From NCBI GenBank assembly GCA_019038745.1, contig JAHOYV010000014.1:23376-87375 (forward strand): a DNA stretch of 64,000 bases, written 5' to 3'. The translations under genes were made by a program, and so were the position numbers. The notes under the pieces are model-generated. The model was not told the DNA's origin and did no database searches. It was given only the letters and a program-made list of their open reading frames with translations. Positions 38,128 through 47,830 of this stretch are shown in pieces (position 1 is the stretch's first letter; each line of letters opens with the position of its first letter). The DNA is from Gemmatimonadales bacterium (GTDB lineage Bacteria > Krumholzibacteriota > Krumholzibacteriia > LZORAL124-64-63).

Positions 38128-39876
38128 ATGAAAAACTTGGGTGTAATGATGATTTTCGCCCTGATGGCGACGGTCGGGTTATCACTTCTGGCTGCGTCGG
38201 GCTGTTCCCGCAGCGACTCCTCCGATGACCACTTCGTTGAAGTGGCAAACGCCGCCCTGGAAAAAGTCTTCGAGCTGAATCCCGAGTGGGCCACCAACTT
38301 GGGCGACCATCGCTTCGACCACCAGGTAAGCGATTTGAGTGAGTCCGGATTCGAGGCTCGGGTGGAATTCAATCAAGGCGTTTTGGCCACTCTGGCCAAG
38401 ATGGATCCGGACAAGTTGAGCCAAGCCAACCGCATCGATTACGAGATTCTCACGGAGCGATCCCAGGAGGTGATATTCAGCATCACCGAGATCCGGGAAC
38501 ATCGTTGGAATCCAACGGTCTACAACCCTGGTGATGGCATATACAACCTGTTGGCGAGGGATTTTGCACCCTTGAACGAACGGCTGTCGTCGGTTAAATC
38601 CCGGCTGGAACAAATCCCGGGACAGCTTGAGGCGGCCAAAGCCAATCTCCACAACCCCCCACGGGTTATGACCGAGACGGCCATCAATCAGAACCAGGGC
38701 GTGATCAATCTGGTCATGGATGGTCTTCAGGAATACCTGGTCCAGGCACCGGACTCCCGTTCCGAACTGGCGTCCGCCCGCTCGGGCGCCATTGCGGCCC
38801 TGGACGATTACGGTAGCTGGCTGAAGAAGGATCTGTTGCCGCGGTCCAATGGCGATTTCCGCTTGGGCGCCGAGCTGTGGCGGGAAAAACTACGCTACTC
38901 TCTCTCATCCGACCTCTCACCCGAAGAAATTCTGGCCAGCGCCCAAAAGGACCTGACGGCCACCACCGACCGGATGGTGGAGATCGCCGGGCCCCTGTTC
39001 CACGATTATTTCGGCGGTCACCCCGATGACACTTCTCACAGCGATCATGAGATCGTAAGACGGGTATTGTCGCGCCTGGCCGATCAGCACCCGACCAATG
39101 AGACCATCATCGATCAGGCTGCGCGCGACCTGGCCGAAATTACGGAGTTCGTACGGGAGAACAACCTTGTCTCGGTTCCGGACGCGCCGGTCGAACTGAT
39201 CACCATGCCCGAACACAAACGTGGTTTCTACATCGCCTACTGTGATTCGCCGGGCCCCCTGGAGCAGAACGGCACCACCTTCTACGCGATCAGCCCCACT
39301 CCGGTCGATTGGTCGCCCGAACGTTCGGAGACGTTCTACCGCGAATACAACGACTTCATGCTGCAGGATCTCACCATTCACGAAGCGATGCCCGGCCACT
39401 ATCTGCAGATAGCCAAAGCCAATGCCTTCGCAGGATCCACACCGCTGCGCGCCATCTTCTCCAGTGGAACTTTTGTGGAGGGTTGGGCCACTTACGCTGA
39501 GCAGTTGATGGTCGAAACCGGGTTTGCCGGGCCCGAGCTGCATTTACAGCAGTTGAAAATGCGTCTGCGCCTGATTATCAATGCCATCATCGACCAGAAG
39601 ATCCACACCGCCGACATGACCGAAGGCGAAGCCATGCAGATGATGATGGTCGAAGGTTTCCAGGAAGAAGGTGAAGCAGCCGGGAAGTGGGTACGAGCAA
39701 GCTTGACCAGTACTCAACTGTCGACGTATTACGTGGGAAATCTGGAGATCAATCAGATCCGCCGGGATTATCAGGAAAAGGCGGGGAAACGGTTTGAAAT
39801 GAAACGGTTCCACGACGCCTTGCTTGGCTTCGGTTCGCCGGCTCCCAAATATGTGCGTCGATTGCTTGATCTTTGA
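38128..39876 (+). CDS. DUF885 family lipoprotein, putative metallopeptidase
   Basis: 582 aa from ATG 38128 (GGGAGGA upstream). The lipoprotein signal (GVMMIFALMATVGLSLLAASGC) has the lipobox AASGC. DUF885 signatures are present: LTIHEAMPGHYLQIAKANAF, which contains the HExxxGH zinc-type motif, and FVEGWATYAEQLMVETGF. Homologues are annotated as zinc carboxypeptidase-like peptidases; activity in this protein is inferred. It follows dsrC by 16 bases and may share its transcript, but a functional link is not evident. Confidence 0.88.
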   Translation: MKNLGVMMIFALMATVGLSLLAASGCSRSDSSDDHFVEVANAALEKVFELNPEWATNLGDHRFDHQVSDLSESGFEARVEFNQGVLATLAKMDPDKLSQANRIDYEILTERSQEVIFSITEIREHRWNPTVYNPGDGIYNLLARDFAPLNERLSSVKSRLEQIPGQLEAAKANLHNPPRVMTETAINQNQGVINLVMDGLQEYLVQAPDSRSELASARSGAIAALDDYGSWLKKDLLPRSNGDFRLGAELWREKLRYSLSSDLSPEEILASAQKDLTATTDRMVEIAGPLFHDYFGGHPDDTSHSDHEIVRRVLSRLADQHPTNETIIDQAARDLAEITEFVRENNLVSVPDAPVELITMPEHKRGFYIAYCDSPGPLEQNGTTFYAISPTPVDWSPERSETFYREYNDFMLQDLTIHEAMPGHYLQIAKANAFAGSTPLRAIFSSGTFVEGWATYAEQLMVETGFAGPELHLQQLKMRLRLIINAIIDQKIHTADMTEGEAMQMMMVEGFQEEGEAAGKWVRASLTSTQLSTYYVGNLEINQIRRDYQEKAGKRFEMKRFHDALLGFGSPAPKYVRRLLDL

Positions 39877-39891
39877 CCACAACGACGAGAT

Positions 39892-40710
39892 TCAGGATTC
39901 CGGTTGGCAGGATGGGCAAAAAACACTGGAGCGACCCGCCACCCTCAGCTTGCGCAGCGTGGTTCCACAGTAGTTGCAGGATTGACCGGAACGTCCGTAC
40001 ACGCAAAGCTTGGTCTTGAAGTTGCCCGGCTTGCCGTGGAAATTGGTAAAATTCATAAATGTGGTTCCCCCGTGTTTGATGGCTAGGCGAAGGACCTGTT
40101 TGGCCCGCCTCAATACTTCAGCCAGGGTGGCCGGGTCCAGGTCGCGGGGGCGGCGCAGCGGGTGCACTCCAGCCAAGAACAAACTCTCATCCACGTAAAT
40201 ATTTCCCAGCCCGGCAGCAATGCTCTGGTCCAGCAGAATGGCCTTGATCGGAGCGGTGCGATGGGCGATTCGCCGCCGCCATTCTGGGAGCCGGATTTCC
40301 AACATGTCCGGCCCCACATGGGCGATAGCCGAGGGGTTTACCGCATCATCGACCAACTCCAGACGACCAAATTTTCGGATATCCCGATAATGCACCGGAC
40401 AGCCTTCGAAGTTGAAGGTCAGATGAACGTGTTTATCGGGAATGTAACCGTCCAGGATGAAAATTTGCCCGGTCATTCGCAGGTGGATCATCAGGTGAGC
40501 GGAACCTGAATCGTCGATAAATTCCAGGATAAGGTATTTGCCGTGGCGGTGGACTCCGGCCAGGGTCTTGCCGATCAGAGCCGACCGTATTGTGCGGGGA
40601 GACTGTACCAGCACACCGGGATAGGAGATCTTCAGCCCATCCAGGCGGCGGCCGACCATGGTATCGCTCAGTGCCCGGGCAACGTTCTCTACTTCGGGTA
40701 GTTCCGGCAT
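39892..40710 (-). CDS. mutM: Formamidopyrimidine-DNA glycosylase (Fpg/MutM)
   Basis: 272 aa from ATG 40710, giving the mature N-terminus MPELPEVENVARAL, where Pro2 and Glu3 are catalytic; an in-frame start at 40758 would block this and is rejected. The conserved Lys lies in HRHGKYLIL, the helix-two-turn-helix in AAGLGNIYVDESLF, and the C-terminal zinc finger as CNYC...CPSC. It excises 8-oxoguanine and nicks the abasic site. It follows the DnaJ-domain gene by 51 bases in the same direction. Confidence 0.97.
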   Translation of the reverse strand: MPELPEVENVARALSDTMVGRRLDGLKISYPGVLVQSPRTIRSALIGKTLAGVHRHGKYLILEFIDDSGSAHLMIHLRMTGQIFILDGYIPDKHVHLTFNFEGCPVHYRDIRKFGRLELVDDAVNPSAIAHVGPDMLEIRLPEWRRRIAHRTAPIKAILLDQSIAAGLGNIYVDESLFLAGVHPLRRPRDLDPATLAEVLRRAKQVLRLAIKHGGTTFMNFTNFHGKPGNFKTKLCVYGRSGQSCNYCGTTLRKLRVAGRSSVFCPSCQPES

Positions 40711-40761
40711 GTTCCGCCTTTTCCGCAGTACGGCTGGCGTCAGCCGGGTAACTGACAACAG

Positions 40762-41553
40762 CTAAAATCCCCGGGAGTCCTTGACCTGATCGTAGGCGTG
40801 GTTTATCGCTCGCATTTTCTCGGCCGCAAAGCTCTGGAAATCCTCTCCCATGCCCTTGTTGGCCACAACGTCGGGATGGTACTCCTTGGCCAATCGACGG
40901 TAGGCGCTTTTGACTTCACGGTCCTCGGTCTCCGATGCAACACCAAGAGTGGCATAGGCCGCATCAAGGCTGGCCGTGGGATTGAACATGGCCTTGGCCT
41001 CTTCGAAGTCGCGGCTGGAAAGACCCATCGCCGTGGCAATAGAGTTGATCAATCGTTCTTCGGCCGGATCGAAATGTCCATCGGCCATGGCGATATTCAT
41101 CAAAAGGGAAATCAGGTCGCGCAGGCGGTCGGGCTGATGACCGAGCAGGTCCCGGATCTGGTGGGCGAAGTCCTCCGCCGGAATGGGAGAATCTTTGGCC
41201 TGATTGAAAATCCGAGAGGCGATTTTCCGGTCGTCTGCGCTCATGCCCAGGTTGTTCTTGAGGAAGTGATCGAAAGAACGGATTTCCGCCGTGGTGACGC
41301 GACCATCAGCCTTGGCCACCTTGGCCGCCAGACTGATCATGGCCACCATGAATGCCTGCTGGGCTTGTCTGGGGTCTCGCCTGGAAACGTCTTCGAAAGC
41401 GGCCGATCGGGCCGCGCCATAGGGACTCGAATTGCGCGGCCTGTTCTGGTTCCCTCCCAGGTTGGACCCGATGGCTCCGCCGATCATAGCTCCCAGTGGG
41501 CCCCCCATCACGAATCCGATGCCGCCGCCGATCAAAGTTCCAAGTAAGCCCAT
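40762..41553 (-). CDS. TerB-DnaJ domain co-chaperone (DjlA-like)
   Basis: 263 aa. A Gly-rich hydrophobic N-terminus (MGLLGTLIGGGIGFVMGGPLGAMIGGAIG) is likely membrane-associated. The central TerB-like helical domain (MVAMISLAAKVAKADGRVTTAEIRSFDHFL, NIAMADGHFDPAEERLINSIATAMGLS) carries two acidic DGxxxxxE sites. The C-terminal J domain is YATLGVASETEDREVKSAYRRLAKEYHPDV, with the HPD tripeptide. The architecture is that of DjlA, which stimulates DnaK at the membrane. Confidence 0.93.
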   Translation of the reverse strand: MGLLGTLIGGGIGFVMGGPLGAMIGGAIGSNLGGNQNRPRNSSPYGAARSAAFEDVSRRDPRQAQQAFMVAMISLAAKVAKADGRVTTAEIRSFDHFLKNNLGMSADDRKIASRIFNQAKDSPIPAEDFAHQIRDLLGHQPDRLRDLISLLMNIAMADGHFDPAEERLINSIATAMGLSSRDFEEAKAMFNPTASLDAAYATLGVASETEDREVKSAYRRLAKEYHPDVVANKGMGEDFQSFAAEKMRAINHAYDQVKDSRGF

Positions 41554-41882
41554 GTTTCAAAACCACCCTCAAGCCAAGGTCAAAATGGCAATCCGCAAAT
41601 ATAGTCAAAGGATGTTGGTTGTGCCGGGAAGAATGTTGTTGCCCAAAATGAGCCTAAATAATTATACAAATGGCTCTTTATTAGATGCTAGATGAGGGTT
41701 TTCAAGAAAAACAAGGCTGTTTTCTGGTCACCAACATTCTTCCCGGCACAACCCTTGGGCAAAGTTTAATTCAAGCGCGGAAAGAATATGACGAAATATT
41801 ATTCGTAATCATGATTTCCTGTCAGATAGGCAATTACAGCAATTTTGACGGGTTGGCTGGTGGCTTTCCGTGAAAAGGCAAA
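41554..41882. other. Intergenic region between djlA-like and cheR
   Basis: About 330 bases without a gene, clearly A/T-richer than the flanks. It holds the 137-bp inverted-repeat element at 41617-41753, described separately. The remaining part before cheR shows no repeat that I can see. Confidence 0.7.
41617..41753. repeat. 137-bp element with perfect 22-bp terminal inverted repeats
   Basis: The left arm 41617-41638 (GGTTGTGCCGGGAAGAATGT, then TG) is the exact reverse complement of the right arm 41732-41753. The 93-bp interior has a smaller stem GAGCC/GGCTC (41650-41654 with 41672-41676) and no open reading frame. TTGCCCAA next to the left arm and TTGGGCAA after the right arm are also complementary. 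It could be a MITE-like element or a structured RNA; no clear target duplication is seen. Confidence 0.8.
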
Positions 41883-42749
41883 ATGATGGCAAAGAACTCT
41901 TCAACAGCAACCACTACAGCAGACGCCAGGATTTCAGACAAGGAATTTCAGGCAATCCGTCAATTGGTTTACAAGGCCTTTGGCATCAACCTTTCCGAGC
42001 AAAAGAAGACTCTTGTTGTGGGTCGCCTGCAGAAAGTTCTCAGACAGCGGGGATTCGATACTTTCCATGATTACCTCAAATGGGTTTCTGAGGACAAGTC
42101 GGGGGATGCCCTGGAAGAGCTGGCCAACAATATTTCCACCAACCACACTTTCTTTTTCAGGGAAAACGCCCACTTTGAGTTTTTTGCCAAGAAAGTCCTG
42201 CCGGAAATAACCGCCAAAAAACAAGTCACGGGGACTAAAGAGTTGCGGATCTGGTGTGCCGGTTGCTCGTCCGGTGAGGAACCCTACACGTTGATGATGT
42301 TGATAATGGAACACCTGGGCCATAATCTGTCCAACTGGAAGCCGCTACTGCTGGCCACGGATTTGTCGGCCAAAATTCTGACGACGGCAATGGCCGGCCA
42401 ATATACGCAGGAGAGGGTTTCGGAGCTTCCCGCCGGTTTGAGAAACAAATATTTCCTCAAGTTGCCGGACGGCAATCTGAGCGTGGCCGATTCGGTGCGA
42501 AAGAGTATTTCCTTCCGTCAGCACAATCTGATGAACGCCCAATTCCCCTTTAAAAAACAATTCGACGCTATTTTCTGCCGGAACGTGATGATCTATTTCG
42601 ACAGGGAAACCAGGAACAATTTGGTCGCCAAATTTCACAAACACATGGCACCGGGCGGTCATTTCTTCATCGGTCATTCCGAATCATTGGGTCGCGGGGA
42701 AACGGAGTTCAAGTACGTGATGCCCGCGGTTTACCGTCGAACGGAATGA
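41883..42749 (+). CDS. cheR: CheR-family protein glutamate methyltransferase
   Basis: 288 aa (ATG 41883, or 41886 three bases later, which is better spaced from AAAAGG). The CheR N-terminal helical domain is FQAIRQLVYKAFGINLSEQKKTLVVGRLQKVLRQRG. The methyltransferase core has NHTFFFRENAHF, IWCAGCSSGEEPYTLMMLI (SAM site), ATDLSAKIL and FCRNVMIYFD. It methylates chemoreceptor glutamates or other signalling targets. No other chemotaxis gene is in the window, so it may belong to a non-flagellar pathway. Confidence 0.95.
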   Translation: MMAKNSSTATTTADARISDKEFQAIRQLVYKAFGINLSEQKKTLVVGRLQKVLRQRGFDTFHDYLKWVSEDKSGDALEELANNISTNHTFFFRENAHFEFFAKKVLPEITAKKQVTGTKELRIWCAGCSSGEEPYTLMMLIMEHLGHNLSNWKPLLLATDLSAKILTTAMAGQYTQERVSELPAGLRNKYFLKLPDGNLSVADSVRKSISFRQHNLMNAQFPFKKQFDAIFCRNVMIYFDRETRNNLVAKFHKHMAPGGHFFIGHSESLGRGETEFKYVMPAVYRRTE

Positions 42750-42899
42750 CTCCGATTCATTAACCAGAAATTTTTCCAGCCGCTAAGCGAGTCTGAAGCA
42801 ACCGGCGAGCCACTACCTGGTATTGGCAGTTGGCGATTCATGTTTTATTGTGCAGGGGTCAACCAGGGGCACATTCGGGGCGGGAAGAAACGAGTAATC

Positions 42900-44768
42900 A
42901 TGCCGAAATACCAAAGCCAATATTTCCAACCGGATCATTCACTTCGACTTTTCAGTGAATCGGGAGGTGGATCCTCCTTGCCCGAGCGTGCTGAGATTTC
43001 TGAAAAGTACAAGTGGAGGCTGGAAAAGATTTTTCCGGACTGGGACAGTTGGGAGGCGGCCTTCTCCGAAATGACCGCGGAATTGCCCCGTTTGGCCGAG
43101 CTGCAAGGATCTCTGTCCGATTCGGGCTCCAGCTTGTTGACCGCCATCGAGGCCATCCACGGGACTCGGCGAAAACTGGAAAGGGCCATGGTCTTTGCCG
43201 GGATGAAGAGCGACGAGGATACGCGGATCGGGGCCAATACCGCCCGCAAGGGCCGGATCTCCAGCCTGGGGGTGAAATATGCCGAGGCCACCAGTTGGTT
43301 CGAGTCCGAGTTGTTGGACATCCAGCCGGAAAAACGGACCGAACTGATGGCCCAGGAGAGCGGGCTGAAGCTATACGATCATTTCATCCAGGATATCCAA
43401 CGGGCGCGGGAACATACGCTTCCCGTCGAGCAGGAGGCTCTGCTGGCCGGGGCCGGATTGATGTCCCGCGGCCCAAGCCAGATTTTCAATGCCTTCGACA
43501 ACGCGGACCTGAGTCTGGGTAATATACAGGATGAAACGGGCGCCACCGTAGAGCTGACCAAGGCCCGCTACTACAAGTTCATCAAATCCACCGACCGGCG
43601 TGTGCGCCGGGACTCTTTCCAGTCTTTCCTGGACACCTATGGAGCCATGAGCAACACCCTGGCCGCGAACATGGATGCCAACGTCAAGAACCATGTGTTT
43701 TTCGCCAACGCCCGCCGGCATGCCGGTACCATGGAGGCCGCCCTGCATCCGGATGCGGTCCAGCCCGAGGTTTTCAACTCCCTGATCGACTCCATATCGG
43801 GCAACATCGACGTCATTCACCGCTACACGGCTCTGAAAAAAAGGGTGCTGGGACTGGACCCCCTGCGGGAATACGATCTGGGCGTTCCTCTCTTCAAAAA
43901 AGGCGAGTTCAAGTTCGATTACGACGAGGCCTGCGAGATGCTGCTGGTTGCCTTTGCTCCCCTGGGGCCGGACTACGTGGCCACCGTGAAACAAGGTATC
44001 GCCGACGGCTGGATTGATGTGCACGAGAACGCAGGCAAGCGCAGTGGCGGTTATTCCAACGGCGTGTATGACACTCCGCCGTACATCCTGCTGAATTGGG
44101 CAGGACAACTCGGCGACACTTTCACGCTGGCGCATGAACTGGGCCATTCCATGCACTCCTGGTTGGCCGTTCACAACCAACCCTACGTGTACGGGGACTA
44201 TCCCATCTTCACGGCGGAGGTTGCATCCACCTTCAACGAGTTGTTGCTGATGGACCATTTGTTGGCCCGGGCCGAGGATCCCGCGCGCAAGTTGTTCCTT
44301 CTGGATTATCATCTCTCGCAGATCAACAACACCGTATTTCGACAGACCATGTTTGCTGAATTCGAGTTGCGGGTTCACCGGCTGGGTGAGCAGGGGCAGA
44401 CGCTGACCGTCGAGACAATGGGAACAATCTACCGGGAGCTTTTGGTTAAGTATTGGGGGCCGCAGGTGGAATTCGATACGAAGCGAAGCCCCTTGACCTG
44501 GTCCAGGATCCCGCACTTCTTCTACAACTTCTACGTTTACCAGTATGCCACGGCATATTCCGGAGCGGTGGCTCTTTCTCGGAAGGTACTGGGCGGAGGA
44601 GAAAAGGAACGGGAACATTACCTGGATATTTTGCGTTCCGGTTGCAGTAAATTTCCTGTGGATACCGTTTTGCTGGGGGGAGTGGATCTGGCCACGACCG
44701 AACCAATGAACGATGTCATCGCCCTTTTCGGATCCCTCATCGACCAGGTGGAGTCCCTGCTGGATTAA
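42900..44768 (+). CDS. pepF: M3-family oligoendopeptidase F
   Basis: 622 aa from ATG 42900. The zinc motif HELGHSMHS is present in FTLAHELGHSMHSW, with the downstream Glu in FTAEVASTFNELLLMDHLL. Other PepF signatures are YKWRLEKIFPDWDSWEAAF near the N-terminus and YKFIKSTDRRVRRDSFQSFLDTY. It hydrolyses short peptides in the cytoplasm. The length matches the family (about 600). Confidence 0.95.
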   Translation: MPKYQSQYFQPDHSLRLFSESGGGSSLPERAEISEKYKWRLEKIFPDWDSWEAAFSEMTAELPRLAELQGSLSDSGSSLLTAIEAIHGTRRKLERAMVFAGMKSDEDTRIGANTARKGRISSLGVKYAEATSWFESELLDIQPEKRTELMAQESGLKLYDHFIQDIQRAREHTLPVEQEALLAGAGLMSRGPSQIFNAFDNADLSLGNIQDETGATVELTKARYYKFIKSTDRRVRRDSFQSFLDTYGAMSNTLAANMDANVKNHVFFANARRHAGTMEAALHPDAVQPEVFNSLIDSISGNIDVIHRYTALKKRVLGLDPLREYDLGVPLFKKGEFKFDYDEACEMLLVAFAPLGPDYVATVKQGIADGWIDVHENAGKRSGGYSNGVYDTPPYILLNWAGQLGDTFTLAHELGHSMHSWLAVHNQPYVYGDYPIFTAEVASTFNELLLMDHLLARAEDPARKLFLLDYHLSQINNTVFRQTMFAEFELRVHRLGEQGQTLTVETMGTIYRELLVKYWGPQVEFDTKRSPLTWSRIPHFFYNFYVYQYATAYSGAVALSRKVLGGGEKEREHYLDILRSGCSKFPVDTVLLGGVDLATTEPMNDVIALFGSLIDQVESLLD

Positions 44769-44821
44769 ACAGGGTTGAGCGGAACATGGAATCCTGAATA
44801 TGACCGGGCCTAGGAGGCGAA

Positions 44822-45496
44822 ATGATTTTTATGCAAGTCATCATTGGAGTTCTGGCGGCAGCCTGGATGGCAGGAGCCACGGATAACGGTTCGGAGCCTA
44901 TCGTCGGGCAGGAAACCGGACCCGTGGCCGAACAAGCTCCCGACGAACCGGAAATCTCAATCGAGGGCAACACCCTTACCGAATCCACAAAACCGGTTTT
45001 CTTCGAATCGTACGCCGGCGACTTCAATATCAGGTTCCCCGGAGGTTGTGCAAAGACCCGGGAGAGGATCCCCGTAGACGACAATCCCGATGTCGAGAAG
45101 AATCATCTGCAAATAGCCACACACGTTTTCTGTGATCGACAGGGCTACTCGGGTGAAGGGTGCTCGGTAACAGCCTACGTGGACGATGATCTTAACGCCG
45201 AGCCCTCTGCGGATGTCTCCTTCGTGACGAGGCGGGTCCAGGCTGTTTTGGCCAAGTTCGGCTCCAAAGTAATAGACCAAAAACCCTTCCATGAGATTAT
45301 CGAGGGCGGCCCCCGAATGGAGGGCTTGGATGTGCTCGCCTCCGGCCCAGAAAACAAGGGCCAGATATGGGTGCGGGGCTTGCTGGTCGAAGGGGATGTC
45401 TACATCCTGACAGCCTGGCGATCCCAGGGTCAATTAGCCCTTGATCCAGAGTTCACGGCCTTTTTCGATTCCTTCCGGCCTCACGGCAGCAGCTGA
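44822..45496 (+). CDS. Secreted protein of unknown function at head of TonB operon
   Basis: 224 aa; CTAGGAGGCGAA precedes the ATG. A short hydrophobic N-terminus (MIFMQVIIGVLAAAWMAGA) looks like a signal peptide. The rest is a mixed alpha/beta sequence (FESYAGDFNIRFPGGCAKTRERI, GQIWVRGLLVEGDVYILTAWRSQG, FTAFFDSFRP) with three cysteines. It reads like a small periplasmic protein of the PsbP/DUF1795-type shape, but I do not recognise it with certainty. It lies 24 bases before the DUF3450 gene and may be part of the operon. Confidence 0.7.
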   Translation: MIFMQVIIGVLAAAWMAGATDNGSEPIVGQETGPVAEQAPDEPEISIEGNTLTESTKPVFFESYAGDFNIRFPGGCAKTRERIPVDDNPDVEKNHLQIATHVFCDRQGYSGEGCSVTAYVDDDLNAEPSADVSFVTRRVQAVLAKFGSKVIDQKPFHEIIEGGPRMEGLDVLASGPENKGQIWVRGLLVEGDVYILTAWRSQGQLALDPEFTAFFDSFRPHGSS

Positions 45497-45519
45497 AACC
45501 TTCAGGGTGGGGAAATACA

Positions 45520-46347
45520 ATGATGAATTGGTTTTGCCGACTTTTTGGGGAAGCGGAAGGGAAAACTCTTCCGCTTTCCTCGGGACCGGGAGTTCTGCTC
45601 CTCGCCGTCATCCTGAACTGTGGATTGAGCGGGGCGGAACATTCCGCCTTTGCCCAGGAAGCCGGGGATCTCCAGGAGACGGTTCAAGAGGCAGTGTCAA
45701 CCCGGCAAGACACTCAAATCAGCCAGGATGTTTGGGCCGAACAAAAGGCTGATCTTACCGCCCGCTATCGGGCCGCTCAGGCCAATGTGGATTGGCTGCT
45801 GGGTCGCCGGTCCGAGGAGGGCGAGAAGGTGGCTGCCCTGGAAGGCAGGATTGCCGAGATGGGTCGCCGTCTGACCGAGGCCAAGCGCCTGGAAAGCAGC
45901 ATCCAGGATTCCCTGATCGTTATTCTGGTCAAACTGGAGGAAACGGTAAGGGCCGGCTCACCTTTTCTGCCGGAGGAAAGGGCCCTGCGTCTGAGTTCCG
46001 TGCGGCGGGATCTGGTCCAACCCGATGTTCCCTCCGCAGAAAAACTCCGCCGGTTGTTGGAGGCTCTGCAGGTCGAGGCCGGCTATGCTTCGACGGTGGA
46101 GGTTTATCAGGATCGAATTGAAATAGATGGCCAGGATGTGCATGCGGATATTCTGCGCCTGGGCAGGCTGTCCCTGTTTTGGCGAACACCGGACGGCGAT
46201 CGAGTGGGCCACTATGACCGGGCGGCCGATTGCTGGATGGAGCTTTCCGGCCGCCATGTTCGCGCAATCACAAGAGCCATGGAGATGGCTACACGGATGA
46301 GGCCGATGGAGCTGATCGATCTTCCGCTGGGGAGGATCAAGCCATGA
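45520..46347 (+). CDS. DUF3450 family protein of TonB/TtpC system
   Basis: 275 aa. An N-terminal signal-like segment (GVLLLAVILNCGLSGAEHSAFAQ) is followed by a coiled coil (WAEQKADLTARYRAAQANVDWL...EGEKVAALEGRIAEMGRRL) and a globular part (YASTVEVYQDRIEIDGQDVHADILRLGRLSLFWRTPDGDRVGHYD), the DUF3450 signature. Such proteins are encoded with long ExbB (TtpC) and TonB2 genes in Vibrio and Shewanella, where they are needed for TonB2-type energy transfer. The stop overlaps the next start (ATGA). Confidence 0.9.
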   Translation: MMNWFCRLFGEAEGKTLPLSSGPGVLLLAVILNCGLSGAEHSAFAQEAGDLQETVQEAVSTRQDTQISQDVWAEQKADLTARYRAAQANVDWLLGRRSEEGEKVAALEGRIAEMGRRLTEAKRLESSIQDSLIVILVKLEETVRAGSPFLPEERALRLSSVRRDLVQPDVPSAEKLRRLLEALQVEAGYASTVEVYQDRIEIDGQDVHADILRLGRLSLFWRTPDGDRVGHYDRAADCWMELSGRHVRAITRAMEMATRMRPMELIDLPLGRIKP

Positions 46348-47828
46348 GGATCCGTGCTTCGTATGTATTCGTGGCCGGATTGGCCCTGCTTGCCTTCATA
46401 CTGCTTGCCGCTTCGTATCCTGCCTCGGCCCAGGACATACGCCAGGCCGAACAAAAAGCAAGGCTGGACAGGGAGGCTGCCCTGGAGGAGGCCCTTCAAG
46501 CCGAGGGGCGCATTCTGGCGGACCGGGAACTGTTGATGGCTGAAGTGCTGAGATTGGAAAATGAGCAGGCGGATCTGGAGGCGGAACTGCAGGCGCTGGT
46601 CGTTCGTCAGGACGAGGGGCGAATCGAGCTCGCGGATCTTTCCCGTCAGTGGGCGGGCATGGAACTGGGCTTTCGAGAAATTTCCGGGAACGTGCGCGTC
46701 GCTGCGCGGGACCTGGAATCCCTGTTGCGGGCTTCCCCCTTGAGCGCGGGGGCGGATTGGCGTTTGAAGGCCGTCACGCCGTTGCTGGAGAAAGGGTATT
46801 TTCCGGACATCGACGACATCGCGGCCATGACGACCGTCTTTTTCGATGAGATTGATCGAGGCAGCCAGGTTACGTTGCGCGAAGGATCCTTCGTCGGTCG
46901 CGACGGCCTGGAGACCACCGGCGAAATTTTCCAGTTGGGTAAATTCATTTCGGTGTACCGTTCCGCGGGAGAAACAGGCTTTTTGACCTGGACTCCGGGC
47001 GGTGCGCACTTGTTCGCGCTTTCAGAATTGCCGTCCCGCGGCGTGCGCCGCTCCCTGGACCGTTACCTGGCCGGAGAATCCGAAAGTGTGCCGGTGGATA
47101 TGAGCGGAGGCACCACCTTGCGCCAGCTTACACACCAGGCCGGGCTCATCGACCAACTGCGGGCGGGCGGGCCGATCATTTGGCCGATCCTTTTGATCGC
47201 CGTAGCAGCGCTGGGTATTGTCGTTTTCAAGATCGTGTTCCTGAACCGCCTGCACGGCAATACCGATCGTGTGATGGGCCAGGTGAACGAGCTGGCTGCA
47301 GTCGGTGACTGGACTGGATGCGACCGGATCGTCGGCGAACACAGCGGCAAGAACCTACCGGTGATCCATGTAATCCGGGCCGGCCTGGGCGCTCGTGATG
47401 AGGACCGAGAGACCCTTGAGAGCACTCTGCAGGAGGCAATTCTACACGAACTGCCCCGCATCCAGCGGGGGATTTCCATTTTGGCCGTGCTGGGGGCGGT
47501 GGCCCCGTTGCTGGGTTTGCTGGGAACGGTTACCGGAATGATTGATACTTTCCGGGTGATAACAATGTTCGGCACAAGCGATCCCAAGCTTATGTCCGGG
47601 GGTATTAGTGAGGCCTTGGTCACCACGGAATTGGGATTGGCCGTGGCCATTCCCATCATGTTGTTGCATACGTGGCTTTCACGGCGCACTGACCGCTTGA
47701 TTGGAGACATGGAAGAGAAGGCTGTGCAGCTGACGAACATTGTGCAGAAGCAGAAACTTTTACCCGAGTCCGGCCGCGGCTCTGGCAGCGGACCTGCCAA
47801 CGGATTCGGGAAAAGTGTGGACGGGTAA
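46344..47828 (+). CDS. TtpC-type long ExbB/MotA/TolQ proton channel protein
   Basis: 494 aa from ATG 46344 (GGGGAGGA upstream). A signal peptide (ASYVFVAGLALLAFILLAASYPASAQ) and a periplasmic coiled-coil domain (about residues 30-250) precede the three-helix MotA/TolQ/ExbB part (IIWPILLIAVAALGIVVFKIVFL, ISILAVLGAVAPLLGLLGTVTGMIDTF, GISEALVTTELGLAVAIPIML). The extended N-terminus is what marks TtpC. It should couple proton flow to TonB together with the short ExbB that follows. Confidence 0.93.
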   Translation: MRIRASYVFVAGLALLAFILLAASYPASAQDIRQAEQKARLDREAALEEALQAEGRILADRELLMAEVLRLENEQADLEAELQALVVRQDEGRIELADLSRQWAGMELGFREISGNVRVAARDLESLLRASPLSAGADWRLKAVTPLLEKGYFPDIDDIAAMTTVFFDEIDRGSQVTLREGSFVGRDGLETTGEIFQLGKFISVYRSAGETGFLTWTPGGAHLFALSELPSRGVRRSLDRYLAGESESVPVDMSGGTTLRQLTHQAGLIDQLRAGGPIIWPILLIAVAALGIVVFKIVFLNRLHGNTDRVMGQVNELAAVGDWTGCDRIVGEHSGKNLPVIHVIRAGLGARDEDRETLESTLQEAILHELPRIQRGISILAVLGAVAPLLGLLGTVTGMIDTFRVITMFGTSDPKLMSGGISEALVTTELGLAVAIPIMLLHTWLSRRTDRLIGDMEEKAVQLTNIVQKQKLLPESGRGSGSGPANGFGKSVDG

Positions 47829-47830
47829 CA

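Noticed and set aside
43371..44618. 415-codon open frame on the minus strand opposite pepF
   Set aside because: It is the antisense shadow of the M3 peptidase gene; composition has no protein family features and pepF is fully supported.
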